Positions 48,715 to 58,078 are shown, counted from the stretch's first letter. The stretch: 64,000 nucleotides of DNA from Bacillota bacterium (GCA_023392595.1 JAEVYU010000053.1:62001-126000), one strand, 5' to 3'. Notes: generated by a model not told the origin, from the letters alone. Numbers and translations: made by a program.

Positions 48715-50241
48715 GTGTATAAAGGCTCCCGTAAAAAAAGAATGACCGCTTCGGGAAAATCTCCGGAAAGCGATTCCTTAACCGGCTCCCTGGAGCAAAA
48801 TGAGGCGCTCTTTCGGGAAATGTTTCAAAATGATGACTTGGTCATCTACAGGCATTTTGAAAACCAGCAAGACCCTTTCATAAAATGTTGCGCCATTTTT
48901 GTCGAAGGAATGGTCAATCAGGAGATCATCAACGAAAACATCATTAGGCCGGTTATCAGCAATGCCCTGCCTGGTAAAATTCTGTGCTCGTTGGATGTTT
49001 TGCAAAACCGGGTGATTATGGCCCATGATGTCCAAAAGACTGCCGATCTGAAAAAAATAATCGAGGCCCTCTCTACCGGCAACACCATACTACTGTTGGA
49101 CGGTGCCGGGGAAGCATTGATAATCGGCTCCCAGGGATGGAAAACTCGTTCCATTACCGAACCGGAAAATGAAAAAACATTGCGGGGACCAAAGGAAGGT
49201 TTCACCGAATCATTAATGATAAACCTCTCCATGGTGAGGCGTAGATTGAACACTCATCACCATTCTAAATTTAAATTCAAGGTCTTGGGAGACCGGGCGC
49301 GTACCAAAATTTGCCTTTGTTATATTGAAGGATTGGCCAATCCCTTAATCCTTGCCGAATTGGAAAAACGCCTTGACCAAATTCAGCTTGACGGGATTTT
49401 GGCCACCAACTATATCACTGAATTAATCAAAGACGCCCCCTTCTCGCCTTTTAAAACCATCGGCAACACGGAACGGCCCGATGTTGTGGCTGGAAAACTG
49501 CTGGAAGGACGGATTGCCTTGCTTCTGGACGGCAGTCCCGCCGCGCTCACATTACCTCATATCTTTATCGAGTATTTTCAGTCCAACGACGATTATTTTA
49601 TCAATTACTTTTTTTCCTCCATCAGCAGGCTGATCCGGATCGCTTCATTTATCTTCACCATCAGCGTTCCCGCTATTTACCTAGCGCTCACTGATTTTCA
49701 TCAAGAAATCCTTCCCACTCCCCTTTTATTAAGCATTTCTTCAGCCAGGCAGGGTATAGCCTTTCCCAACATCATCGAATTGCTTATCCTGGGATTTGCA
49801 TTTGAAATCATCCGGGAAGCGGGAAACCGGATGCCTACAACCATCGGACAAGCTTTGAGTATTGTGGGAGCGCTCATCTTGGGTCAAGCGGCGGTGGAAG
49901 CCCGGATAGTCAGCGCCCCCATGGTGATCGTTACCGGATTAACCGCAGTCACCGGATTGATGATCCCCAACCTGAGCGGGGCTATTATTTTGCTGCGTTT
50001 TATTTTCGTCATTCTGACTACCCTGATTGGTTTTTACGGCTATGTGTTCGGTATCGTCGGGATGTTAATCCATTTATTCGCAATCCGTTCCTTCGGGGTA
50101 CCCTATATGACCCCTTTGAATTCGCTGAACTTGCAAGAAATTAAAGATACCGTCATCAGGGCCCCATGGTGGTATATGGATAAACGCCCCAGATTCATCG
50201 GCGTGATGAACCGCATCCGCCAGTCGTCAAAAGAGCGCTAA
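48715..50241 (+). CDS. gerKA: Spore germination receptor subunit A
   Basis: A 508-residue GerA-family receptor subunit. The hydrophilic N-terminal two-thirds contain DLVIYRHFENQQDPFIKCC-like receptor sequence and SRLIRIASFIFTISVPAIYLAL leading into the C-terminal membrane region of about five helices (TPLLLSISSARQGIAFPNIIE, NRMPTTIGQALSIVGALILGQ). GTG start behind AGGTGA. GerA proteins sit in the spore inner membrane with B and C subunits and respond to nutrient germinants. The gerKC gene follows after 28 bases, whereas gerKB is on the opposite strand. Confidence 0.92.
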   Translation: MYKGSRKKRMTASGKSPESDSLTGSLEQNEALFREMFQNDDLVIYRHFENQQDPFIKCCAIFVEGMVNQEIINENIIRPVISNALPGKILCSLDVLQNRVIMAHDVQKTADLKKIIEALSTGNTILLLDGAGEALIIGSQGWKTRSITEPENEKTLRGPKEGFTESLMINLSMVRRRLNTHHHSKFKFKVLGDRARTKICLCYIEGLANPLILAELEKRLDQIQLDGILATNYITELIKDAPFSPFKTIGNTERPDVVAGKLLEGRIALLLDGSPAALTLPHIFIEYFQSNDDYFINYFFSSISRLIRIASFIFTISVPAIYLALTDFHQEILPTPLLLSISSARQGIAFPNIIELLILGFAFEIIREAGNRMPTTIGQALSIVGALILGQAAVEARIVSAPMVIVTGLTAVTGLMIPNLSGAIILLRFIFVILTTLIGFYGYVFGIVGMLIHLFAIRSFGVPYMTPLNSLNLQEIKDTVIRAPWWYMDKRPRFIGVMNRIRQSSKER

Positions 50242-50269
50242 TCAAGGAGTGCGTTGCCAGGAGAAACCA

Positions 50270-51436
50270 ATGCCGATCAAAATGAACAATTTTATACTGA
50301 TGCTGCTACTCATGATGACCGTTTTCATCACCGGATGCTGGGATTATACAGAAATCGACGACCAAATCATTATTTCCGGTGTAGCCGCCGATTATGATCA
50401 AGAGAACAAGGAAATCCTTCTCACGGCGGAAATTACCTTGCCGACTTCTTCGGGAAAAGAAAGCAACTTTAGTTCAAAAACTTATCAAGGCAAAGGCCGG
50501 AGCGTGCTGGATGCCGTCGTCGATTTGCGGTCAAAAGCAGGCCGAAAATTATTGTGGAGCCATATGAAAGTACTTATTCTCAGCAAAGACTTTATGGATC
50601 AACAAAAATTATTCATCGGCATCATGGACTGGATAAAGAGGAACCATGAAGTACGCGATACCATATGGCTGATTGTATCGAAGGAAAAAACCGCCGGGGA
50701 AATTTTCTTAAAATCAAACCCCCAGACTCAAAAAATCATCTCCGCGTATTTGGATGCCCTTCTTTCATCCCAAAAATCGGAAACTTTCTTAAGCGTTCCT
50801 TTCTCCAAGTTTATCGGTGACCTGCAGTCGTTAAGCAAGAGCGCCGCGCTGCCCATAGTGGGTCTTGAAAATTCCAGCAACGGAACATTACCCTTGATTG
50901 AAGGAACGGCTCTATTCAAACAGACTAAAGAGATCGGCCGCCTTGACGGCAAACAGACCCGAACCCTTTTATTGTTGATGAACCGGCTGAAACAGGCCGT
51001 ATTTGCTCCGGAACCGTCCGATGTCAAAAAAGTCAAAGGCGTGTCCCTGCAAATGGATAACTGCCAAACCGCCATCAAACCGGTTATCGGCCCCAAAGGT
51101 TTAATCATGATGATCCATATTAAAATAGAAGCCGAAATTGGCGAGGTCGACGGAGAGCAGGACGTGTTCAAAACCAATAAAATGAAAGAGTTGGTCCAAG
51201 CATGGCAAGAAATAATAGAGGGTCGAATCAGGGATTTCCTTCAGACGCTTCAAAAAAACTACCAATGCGATGCCATCGGCTTTGGAAACAAAGTAGAAGC
51301 CAATTTGCCAAACCTATGGAAAAAAACTGAAAACCGCTGGCTAACCGAATATGCCAAAACTCCAATCGAAATCCGGTTGAAGTTGACGGTGCCCGGCAGC
51401 CAGGAAAGCATGAAAGTAACGAAAGTAGGGATATAG
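50270..51436 (+). CDS. gerKC: Spore germination receptor lipoprotein subunit C
   Basis: A 388-residue Ger(x)C protein. The start is the ATG giving MPIKMNNF behind CCAGGAG; an upstream GTG is in frame but poorly placed. The signal ends in the lipobox FITGCWDYTEIDDQ, typical of GerC. Later blocks WSHMKVLILSKDF, RNHEVRDTIWLIVSKEKTAGE and KYQCDAIGFG-like (NYQCDAIGFGNKV) are family hallmarks. It is lipid-anchored on the outer face of the spore inner membrane and required for receptor function. Confidence 0.92.
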   Translation: MPIKMNNFILMLLLMMTVFITGCWDYTEIDDQIIISGVAADYDQENKEILLTAEITLPTSSGKESNFSSKTYQGKGRSVLDAVVDLRSKAGRKLLWSHMKVLILSKDFMDQQKLFIGIMDWIKRNHEVRDTIWLIVSKEKTAGEIFLKSNPQTQKIISAYLDALLSSQKSETFLSVPFSKFIGDLQSLSKSAALPIVGLENSSNGTLPLIEGTALFKQTKEIGRLDGKQTRTLLLLMNRLKQAVFAPEPSDVKKVKGVSLQMDNCQTAIKPVIGPKGLIMMIHIKIEAEIGEVDGEQDVFKTNKMKELVQAWQEIIEGRIRDFLQTLQKNYQCDAIGFGNKVEANLPNLWKKTENRWLTEYAKTPIEIRLKLTVPGSQESMKVTKVGI

Positions 51437-51437
51437 A

Positions 51438-51671
51438 ATGCTTTTACTGATCATGGCGTCCTTGGCAACCATTGGATATGTGGAAATAACGCCTCTGATA
51501 AAACAAGCCCGGATCAAGGCCTTGATATTGTATTGTAGTATTTTCTTGCCGGTATTCATTCTTTGCCTGCTGCTAACCATGAATATCAAACTACCCAGTC
51601 CGGCCCAAGGGTTGGATAAGTTAATGAAAATCCTATTTAAATCTTTTTCTTTCTTATTTCCGCAACAATAA
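51438..51671 (+). CDS. Small two-helix membrane protein of the germination operon
   Basis: A 77-residue protein starting one base after gerKC, with two predicted membrane helices (about residues 1-17 and 28-47). Small membrane proteins of this kind accompany many gerA-type operons, and the D-subunit idea is reasonable, but I cannot name the family. Its last 35 bases overlap the convergent end of gerKB. Confidence 0.6.
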   Translation: MLLLIMASLATIGYVEITPLIKQARIKALILYCSIFLPVFILCLLLTMNIKLPSPAQGLDKLMKILFKSFSFLFPQQ

Positions 51672-52719
51672 AAGTCATAACAGGAATCAAAATAAGATAA
51701 GGAATCGAGTAAGGCACCAGATCGGTTTTCAACCAGGCGGTGTAATCGAGGGTTCCTTCATAGAAAAAAAGCGAAGCGCAAAAAATCAGCAGCCCGACAG
51801 GAGTAACGATGAACTTGTAATCGTCGCCAAATCCGAAAGTTCTGGCAATCGCTTTACAGCACACCAAAAAATAAACATTGGTCTTTACAAGGGCTCCCAA
51901 GATAAAGACAATGGATAAAATGAGTTCGAAGCCATGGACATAAGCGCCAAATATGATTCTGGAAGCTGAAATATACGTGGGATAATAAACATCGGAAGCC
52001 AGATTGATTCCCAGCACCATTACGTTGGTTATGGACATGGCGAAAACCACCAACGCTCCGATGGTAGGACCCATCAACAATACCTTATAAGAGGATTTGG
52101 GGGTGCTGAATCTCTTGAAAAAGGCGGTGAATACTACGATTTCGCCTAATGGAAAAACAAAAGTCGACAAGGAACCGTACAATATGTGGCCGAATTTCTC
52201 CTGGAATGGCGGCAGCAAATTATCAAAATTCATCTGGGGATACAACGCGATAATCATAATGGTAATGGAAAGTAAAGCGGGGAAAAAGAAAAAAGTTGCC
52301 AAGTTACTGATGTTTTCCACCCCCTCCTTTACCATCCATACACATATCCAGGTGATAAAGATATCTAAAACGATTTTGGGCGTGTTCGGTAAAGCCGTTA
52401 CTCTGATGAAATGAATCAGAAAGGTATTGATTAACACAGCGACATAAAAGGCGGCCAACATATATACTGTAATGGTCACCTTTGAGAGCGCTTTTCCGAA
52501 ACATTTTTCAAAAATCTGAAAAATATCCAGTTCGGGAAAGAGATATTTTATTCTGGCGATCATTAAGGCCATCAGCATTGCCATCAAATAAGAGATTATG
52601 ATGCTTAACCAGAGATCTTTTTTGGCATCCAAAGCCATGATTACCATGGAAGAAGTACCGATGGTATAAAGAACGATGACGGCAATCCTTTGTTTATCGC
52701 TAATCTTCTCTTGAAACAA
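51637..52719 (-). CDS. gerKB: Spore germination receptor permease-like subunit B
   Basis: A 360-residue GerAB-type protein of the amino acid/polyamine permease superfamily with about ten membrane helices. It begins EKISDKQRIAVIVLYTIGTSS, and GHILYGSLSTFVFPLGEIVVF and the C-terminal IPYLILIPVMTFIVAEIRKKK are typical. This subunit binds the germinant. It is encoded convergently to gerKA-gerKC, with 3' overlap to the small membrane gene. Usually all three subunits lie in one operon, so the inversion is unusual. Confidence 0.9.
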   Translation of the reverse strand: MFQEKISDKQRIAVIVLYTIGTSSMVIMALDAKKDLWLSIIISYLMAMLMALMIARIKYLFPELDIFQIFEKCFGKALSKVTITVYMLAAFYVAVLINTFLIHFIRVTALPNTPKIVLDIFITWICVWMVKEGVENISNLATFFFFPALLSITIMIIALYPQMNFDNLLPPFQEKFGHILYGSLSTFVFPLGEIVVFTAFFKRFSTPKSSYKVLLMGPTIGALVVFAMSITNVMVLGINLASDVYYPTYISASRIIFGAYVHGFELILSIVFILGALVKTNVYFLVCCKAIARTFGFGDDYKFIVTPVGLLIFCASLFFYEGTLDYTAWLKTDLVPYSIPYLILIPVMTFIVAEIRKKKI

Positions 52720-52801
52720 CAGGTTTCTCCGGAAATTTTTAAAGTTATTTTTTCCTTTTTAAACGATATTATTCCAAGGCAAAGCCGATAAATATTATAT
52801 T

Positions 52802-53539
52802 TTATCCGGGACTATTCCCCGAATCATTCGGAATCATCCTTCGTCCACCGACGTAACGGCTAACATAATAACTGTCCTTCAAAGTGCTGATGCGTACGGT
52901 CCCAAAACCGGAAGCCGCGTGAATAAACAGATAGTTTCCCAAATAGATCCCAACATGATTGACTGCTTTTGAACCTAAAGTCTTAAAAAACACCAAATCG
53001 CCGGGAATCAAATCATCCCTGGAAGGTACATCCAAGCCCATCATCATTTGCCGGCTGGCTTCATGGGGCAATTGAATTCCGAATTTCCCGAGGACAAACA
53101 TGGTAAATCCCGAACAATCAAAGCCTCGTAACGAAGCGCCTCCGTAAACATAGGAAATACCGATTAAACTTTGGGCATAATCTAAAATTTTACCGATGAA
53201 AAGAGAGTGAAGACTGGGTTTCGGATCGACATCCGGCGGACTATTCTCCGCCGGAATATCGTCCGGATCCATTTTTATTTGTACACACTGTTGATGAACC
53301 CATCCGGTTTGCCCATCGGCCAACTGAACTTTCAGCCACTCGCCGGTTTGGTCAAGCATATTGACCGCATTACCCTGTTGCAACCTGCGAACAATATCGG
53401 TATCAAGTCCCGGACCGCTACGGACATTGACGTTATTCCCAGTGATAATACCGGATTGCAATGTTGCACCATAAGTTACCTGGATGGTTGCAAATAAGCC
53501 TATTAAAACGGATAGCAAACATAATAGCCGAAGTTTCAT
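52802..53539 (-). CDS. SH3-NlpC/P60 peptidoglycan endopeptidase
   Basis: A 245-residue secreted hydrolase: signal peptide about residues 1-24, a bacterial SH3 domain (NVNVRSGPGLDTDIVRRL and WLKVQLADGQTGWVH), a proline-rich linker, then an NlpC/P60 domain. The catalytic Cys is in GFDCSGFTMFV, the His in NHVGIYLGNYLF, and a third polar residue in FIHAASGFG. It should cut gamma-D-Glu-diaminopimelate bonds in the cell wall. It lies just upstream of gerKB on the same strand, about 80 bp apart, so a sporulation or germination link is possible. Confidence 0.88.
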   Translation of the reverse strand: MKLRLLCLLSVLIGLFATIQVTYGATLQSGIITGNNVNVRSGPGLDTDIVRRLQQGNAVNMLDQTGEWLKVQLADGQTGWVHQQCVQIKMDPDDIPAENSPPDVDPKPSLHSLFIGKILDYAQSLIGISYVYGGASLRGFDCSGFTMFVLGKFGIQLPHEASRQMMMGLDVPSRDDLIPGDLVFFKTLGSKAVNHVGIYLGNYLFIHAASGFGTVRISTLKDSYYVSRYVGGRRMIPNDSGNSPG

Positions 53540-53670
53540 TTCCCTGTGAAATTCCTTTTTCTATGATGAATGATGCAGAAATATCTTTTTTAATTTTCGG
53601 CTATTTTTCTGGAATTTTCAAGGGTAAATGTTTAAAATTCCTCTACCATAATCTTACAAAATGTAAGATC

Positions 53671-54690
53671 TCACCATCGCTCGGGTTTATAACCGGGAGC
53701 CAGATAGCGGTTGTAATTTTTGGTCAGACTTTTCTCGAAGAATCTCCGGAAAGCCGGAATTTGTTCCAATAAAAAAATGAAACGGTCGATAACCGTAAAT
53801 TGCAGCCATAAAAGCGCCAAGAGTGCTATTCCCAATGATACAATCCAACCGATGATCTGAAAAGCTCCAGGCAACATTGAGGCAGTAAATCCGGCGGCCC
53901 GGAAACAGGCTCCAACCCCGGCAAACAGGATCACAAAGTGGATAATCAGCTTCAGCATGGAAACTTGGATGGCCTTTTGGGGGCAAATATTGATACAACG
54001 GGCGCAGTCTTCACAGTTAAATTTCCAATGCGGCTTTTTACTGATAACCCCGGCCATCTTAATGGTATGCACGGGGCATGTTTGTGCGCATAAACCGCAA
54101 CGGTTACACTGGGAATCGGCGATATAAGCTTTTCCCAAAAAACGTCTGCCGAAAAAGCCGAAGGAAAGCGCTGCGAAACGGGTGACAAAACTGCCGGCCT
54201 TTTCTTTTGAAATCAATCTCCGCTCTCCTTTGTGAAAACGCTCTGCAAAATCAAGAGCCATACGATCGCCGCCCGCCAATATTTCTTTAGCCTCACTGGC
54301 AGTAGGAGGGTTGGTCATTTGAGACCAGTTATTAGGATATAAGGCCCCTCCACTTAAAAAAACATCAAAGCCTTTTTTCCCAAGCAACTGTTCTATCTTA
54401 CCAATGGCCTGACCCGGGTCACCGGCATAGACCGCTAATACGGCCGCCTTCTTCCCCTGACCTACGGGTAAACGGCGCAAATATTTTTTTACAAGTACCG
54501 GGGCAGACCAACTCAGCGTTGAGAAGGCAAAGATATTAAAATCCCCATTTTCAGCATGGGCCGGCTCCAGACCGGTAATGGCAAACTGTTGCACTTCATA
54601 ACCATTCTTTTGCAAATCCCCCGCGATTACATCCACGGCCCGCTTGGTATTACCGGTGCCACTAAAATAATGAATGCAAACTGTCGTCAT
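53671..54690 (-). CDS. EFR1-type flavodoxin-ferredoxin fusion protein
   Basis: A 339-residue protein with an N-terminal flavodoxin-like domain (FSGTGNTKRAVDVIAGDL, the FMN-phosphate loop), two [4Fe-4S] motifs (CNRCGLCAQTCP and CEDCARCINICP, around residues 205-240) and two C-terminal membrane helices. The start MTTVCIHYF lies behind GAGGTG. It should shuttle electrons between a soluble donor and the membrane. It forms an operon with padR and a NapH-like Fe-S membrane protein, with padR first, so expression is likely under PadR repression. Confidence 0.85.
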   Translation of the reverse strand: MTTVCIHYFSGTGNTKRAVDVIAGDLQKNGYEVQQFAITGLEPAHAENGDFNIFAFSTLSWSAPVLVKKYLRRLPVGQGKKAAVLAVYAGDPGQAIGKIEQLLGKKGFDVFLSGGALYPNNWSQMTNPPTASEAKEILAGGDRMALDFAERFHKGERRLISKEKAGSFVTRFAALSFGFFGRRFLGKAYIADSQCNRCGLCAQTCPVHTIKMAGVISKKPHWKFNCEDCARCINICPQKAIQVSMLKLIIHFVILFAGVGACFRAAGFTASMLPGAFQIIGWIVSLGIALLALLWLQFTVIDRFIFLLEQIPAFRRFFEKSLTKNYNRYLAPGYKPERW

Positions 54691-54735
54691 AAAAATCACC
54701 TCTTCATCAGATTCGAATTTTCCCATTATGTATAG

Positions 54736-55473
54736 TTATTTTTTATGAAACACAAACCGATATTCAATTACCCCTTTTACGCATGAATCAATACACTCGC
54801 CACATAATATGCATTCTGAATCGTTCAATTGTTCTTGTTGCACCATTTCAAAAACATCCAGGCTCATAGGGCATTTTTGACTGCAAAGTCTGCAATGAAT
54901 GCATTTTTCTTTATCGGATTCCAAATGAAGCGATAGGTATTGCAATTTGTTTTTTATGGCATTACCAATCACCATAAACGGAGCCATCCAGCAAATGTAA
55001 TGGCAAGCCGACCGTTTTCCGAATCGTAATGAAAGAATGACAAATAAAGCAACCACTGCCAAGTAGGGAATATAACTCCATAATCCGCTTACCGATATAC
55101 CATGGTCTGTCGCGAAAAGCATATCAATCTTTTTAATGCCTCCCGCCATGATAAACAGCAAAGTGATCGAAATTAGCCAGGGCAGCCAAATCACATATTT
55201 GATTAAATTGCGCCAGCCACCTTTGGCTGCTTTTCCCGATACCATACTGCAGCAATCCTGCAATCCTCCGGCAGGACATACCCACCCGCAAAAAGCACGG
55301 CCCCCAAAAAGAGAAAAAATCAATAAAACTCCAAACATAATGAAGCTGCCGGACGCAATCCCTTTCAACCCGGCGATAATAATTAAATAGGGCGATAGAT
55401 AAAATATTGTGATCGGAAATAATAGAAATGAAATAAATAGGATACTCTTCCGTACTTGTTGTCTTTTAGTCAT
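54736..55473 (-). CDS. NapH/NosR-type membrane ferredoxin
   Basis: A 245-residue polytopic membrane protein with about five helices. It has the 4Fe-4S-membrane signature GGRAFCGWVCPAGGLQDC and two [4Fe-4S] ferredoxin motifs near the C-terminus (CIHCRLCSQKCP and CILCGECIDSCV). This is the NapH/MauN pattern of quinol-to-periplasm or reverse electron transfer proteins. Its co-transcription with the flavodoxin-ferredoxin protein suggests a membrane electron conduit, possibly supplying low-potential electrons; the partner is not shown. Confidence 0.83.
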   Translation of the reverse strand: MTKRQQVRKSILFISFLLFPITIFYLSPYLIIIAGLKGIASGSFIMFGVLLIFSLFGGRAFCGWVCPAGGLQDCCSMVSGKAAKGGWRNLIKYVIWLPWLISITLLFIMAGGIKKIDMLFATDHGISVSGLWSYIPYLAVVALFVILSLRFGKRSACHYICWMAPFMVIGNAIKNKLQYLSLHLESDKEKCIHCRLCSQKCPMSLDVFEMVQQEQLNDSECILCGECIDSCVKGVIEYRFVFHKK

Positions 55474-55479
55474 GGAATC

Positions 55480-55998
55480 TTACTCCTGAAAATTCGTTAA
55501 TTCTTTACGCAAATCATTGCACCAATTAATAATAAACTGATAATAATGAATCCCGTAAATCAAAGTTGAATACTGAAATATGTCGGTTTTTGCTTTTATT
55601 TTTGACTGGGATTCCTTCAGATTCGTCAAAACCGACTCGACTTCCGAGATTAATGATTGTAATTCTTGCATTGCCCGCTCTTTCGGTAAAAAACCAAAGA
55701 AAAACACTTTTACCAGATGATCCAGTCTGGTCTTGGCGAACTCAATCGGTTGCTCCAACCAGTTACGAAAACATATTTCCCCGGTGTCGGTAATAGAATA
55801 TAGTTTTTTATATTTTCCGCAATCCACCACTTCCCGTGAACTAATTTGCCCTTTGGTCTCCAATCTTTTTAAAGCGGGATAAATACTTCCAAAGCTGGCA
55901 TCGAAAAAGTTTGATGTACTCTCGGCCATATATAACTTTAAGTCATAACCGCTCATTTCCCTGCGCATCAAAAAACCTAAAATAATATATTCCAACAT
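55480..55998 (-). CDS. PadR-family transcriptional repressor
   Basis: A 172-residue PadR protein: winged-helix N-terminus MLEYIILGFLMRREMSGYDL, recognition region FGSIYPALKRLETKGQI, and a C-terminal helical dimerisation domain of the Vir subfamily length. The ATG at MLEYIIL is preferred because GAGG lies 6 nt upstream; another ATG is four codons earlier. It leads its own operon and a palindrome lies 21-45 bp upstream, so autorepression is expected. The same palindrome upstream of the DUF4345 gene suggests that gene is also a target. Confidence 0.88.
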   Translation of the reverse strand: MLEYIILGFLMRREMSGYDLKLYMAESTSNFFDASFGSIYPALKRLETKGQISSREVVDCGKYKKLYSITDTGEICFRNWLEQPIEFAKTRLDHLVKVFFFGFLPKERAMQELQSLISEVESVLTNLKESQSKIKAKTDIFQYSTLIYGIHYYQFIINWCNDLRKELTNFQE

Positions 55999-56018
55999 CC
56001 GCTGCCTCATTAATATTT

Positions 56019-56043
56019 AATTTATATCGAATCGATATATGAA
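56019..56043. promoter_or_regulatory. PadR operator palindrome upstream of padR
   Basis: TATATCGAATCGATATA is a 17-bp perfect palindrome with an extended right arm, matching the DUF4345-upstream palindrome at 13-19 central positions. It overlaps the expected padR promoter region. Confidence 0.7.
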
Positions 56044-56343
56044 GTATAGATATATAATAGCTTGTTGTTTTTTAATTGTCAATCCAATTAATCATAATTA
56101 TTCTTATTTTTTATGAAATATTAGTCGATATCTTAAGAAGAACCATTTTTATAATGATTTATTCTTACCCTTGCCATTAGCCGTTTTAAAAATCGGATTT
56201 CAACATTGCCAGGTATTTCCCGAAAAATTTGAAGGAATTCGCTATATTGGGCACAAATCTATTAAGGCATAGATCGTTAAGGTAAATTTAGATTTTTCAC
56301 TCATTCTTTAGATTTCCCACGAAAAATCGGAGGATAAAAATAG

Positions 56344-57249
56344 ATGCGTAACACTAAAATCACCTTGCTATTGCTTTTGCTCTTATTGACAATATCATTT
56401 CCGGCTTACGCCGGTGTTTCAGCGGGTCTGGAATGGCGCTATCGCGATGATAATCATAATTATTCGCTGGATGCTTTGAAAGTTGATTTGGATCTCACTG
56501 AACACTGGGCTTTCCAAGGGAGTTATAATCAAGAAAATAAAGATTTAGCTGCCGATTTCCTCTATAAAACAAAAGTCGGTTCAAGAATTGAACCTTACCT
56601 GGGGATTGGTATTCGGGATTTATTACAAAAATCCGATGAGGAACTGTCAGTGGGAGAAAAAATGGAAATGGTTGCCGGTGTGGCATTTAATGTAAGCCCG
56701 AATCCAAAAACCGGGATATTTTTGAATGTGGAGGTTAAGGCGGTTCCGAATACCGCTTTTCATGAATCCAATCCTGATATATTAAAACCCATTATCAGTT
56801 TGGCTCTTGATTACCGGATTCCAAGTTTCCGTTTTCCCAAGCGCAGTTCAAAGATTAAGCCCCCTTCCAACCTTGATAAAGAAGATTTTGAGTTATTGGC
56901 CAGGGTAGTGACCGCCGAAGCGGGGGATGAACCTTTCGAAGGTCAAGTCGCCGTGGCGGCAGTCGTTTTAAACCGGGTAGGCAGCGGGGAGTTTCCGGGG
57001 ACCATTCGCGGAGTAATTTATCAGACCAACCAATTTAAGTGTTTACCGAAACTCAATACCACGATCCCAACTGATTCCTGCTATCAGGCGACAATTGCCG
57101 CTTTGAACGGACAAGATCCTTCTCGTGGCGCTTTGTTTTATTATAATCCAAGGCTCAGCTCACCCCAAGGGTTAGCCTACTTCCGATCTGCAAAATTAAA
57201 AGTGACTACCAGAATCGGCAATCACATCTTTTTAACCAAAGGATGGTGA
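56344..57249 (+). CDS. SleB/CwlJ-type hydrolase with beta-rich N-terminal domain
   Basis: A 301-residue exported protein. After a signal peptide (about residues 1-23) comes a 150-residue domain of alternating hydrophobic strands, with GLEWRYRDDN, VDLDLTEHWAFQGSYNQENK, PYLGIGIRD and GIFLNVEVKAVPN. This pattern resembles outer-membrane beta-barrels. The C-terminal Hydrolase_2 domain has LLARVVTAEAGDEPFEGQVA with the catalytic Glu and YQTNQFKCL. SleB-type enzymes act on cortex or cell-wall peptidoglycan. A beta-barrel-like N-terminus on such a hydrolase is unusual. CGGAGG supports the ATG start. Confidence 0.8.
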   Translation: MRNTKITLLLLLLLLTISFPAYAGVSAGLEWRYRDDNHNYSLDALKVDLDLTEHWAFQGSYNQENKDLAADFLYKTKVGSRIEPYLGIGIRDLLQKSDEELSVGEKMEMVAGVAFNVSPNPKTGIFLNVEVKAVPNTAFHESNPDILKPIISLALDYRIPSFRFPKRSSKIKPPSNLDKEDFELLARVVTAEAGDEPFEGQVAVAAVVLNRVGSGEFPGTIRGVIYQTNQFKCLPKLNTTIPTDSCYQATIAALNGQDPSRGALFYYNPRLSSPQGLAYFRSAKLKVTTRIGNHIFLTKGW

Positions 57250-57288
57250 AATTTCCATTTTCACCAATCCGTTTCAACTTGAATAAGA

Positions 57289-57399
57289 GGGTGTCTAAAA
57301 AGTAATTTGAATGATAAAAATTTAGGATATGTGACTTTATCGAATCGGTTGGCTTTAAAATTAAATTCTTATTTCATCAATTTACTTTTGGGACAACCC
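57289..57399. mobile_element. Short inverted-repeat element (MITE-like)
   Basis: About 111 bp bounded by GGGTGTCTAAAAAGTAATTT on the left and an imperfect inverted match on the right (TTTACTTTTGGGACAACCC). Both ends resemble insertion-sequence termini. No transposase lies within, and target duplications are not evident. Confidence 0.5.
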
Positions 57400-57423
57400 T
57401 TTCGATTTTATTATTTTTTTAAG

Positions 57424-57912
57424 TCAGATCCTTTTACCGAGTTGATGATCAAGCATCACCAAACCCCCTCCGGAATTTCCAATTGTTTTTAGAGTTTGAA
57501 CAATCTTTGAAGTTTGGGCCTCTTCCTCCACCTGCTCCGTGACAAACCATTGCAGAAATACGGCTGCGGCATTGTCTTTTTCGGCGGCCGCCAAACTGAG
57601 TAAATCGTTTATTTTTGCGGTAATCATTTGCTCATGTTGATAAGCATCTTCGAATGCCTCCAAAGGGGAAGCCCATCCGGACTTTGGTTTTGGTAACGCT
57701 CCCAGCTCAATTTTCCCGCCACGGTCCTTGATATGGTCGAAAATTTTTAAAGCATGGCCTTCCTCTTCCCGGGCTTGAGCCCTAAACCACTGTGCTATTC
57801 CGTCAAATCCTTTATAATGAAAATCCGCCGCCATCGCCAAATATAGATAACTAGAAGCCTGTTCATGAAGAATTTGTTCGTTAAAGGCCTGTAATACTTT
57901 CGTTCCAATCAT
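57424..57912 (-). CDS. Bacterial non-haem ferritin
   Basis: A 162-residue four-helix ferritin. Ferroxidase residues are visible: E in NEQILHEQASSYLY, E and H in FRAQAREEEGHALKIFDHI, and the later E in EAFEDAYQHEQMI and FLQWFVTEQVEEE. The ATG (MIGTKVLQAFNEQ) is used; a GTG two codons earlier is possible. It stores iron, useful to a cell making large amounts of Fe-S and nitrogenase-type clusters. Short inverted-repeat elements lie on both sides. Confidence 0.9.
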   Translation of the reverse strand: MIGTKVLQAFNEQILHEQASSYLYLAMAADFHYKGFDGIAQWFRAQAREEEGHALKIFDHIKDRGGKIELGALPKPKSGWASPLEAFEDAYQHEQMITAKINDLLSLAAAEKDNAAAVFLQWFVTEQVEEEAQTSKIVQTLKTIGNSGGGLVMLDHQLGKRI

Positions 57913-58078
57913 TTTCACTCACCCTTTTCTTCAAATTAAGATTTACTTATCTGGTTGAATTATAACATAGTTAATAAATATTGACAATAATATTCTTCAA
58001 TATTTTGGGCACCCATTATTATTTATGAAGTGATTTCAGGAAAATCCCTGTAACTCTGGAGTTTTTCCCAAACAGAAG

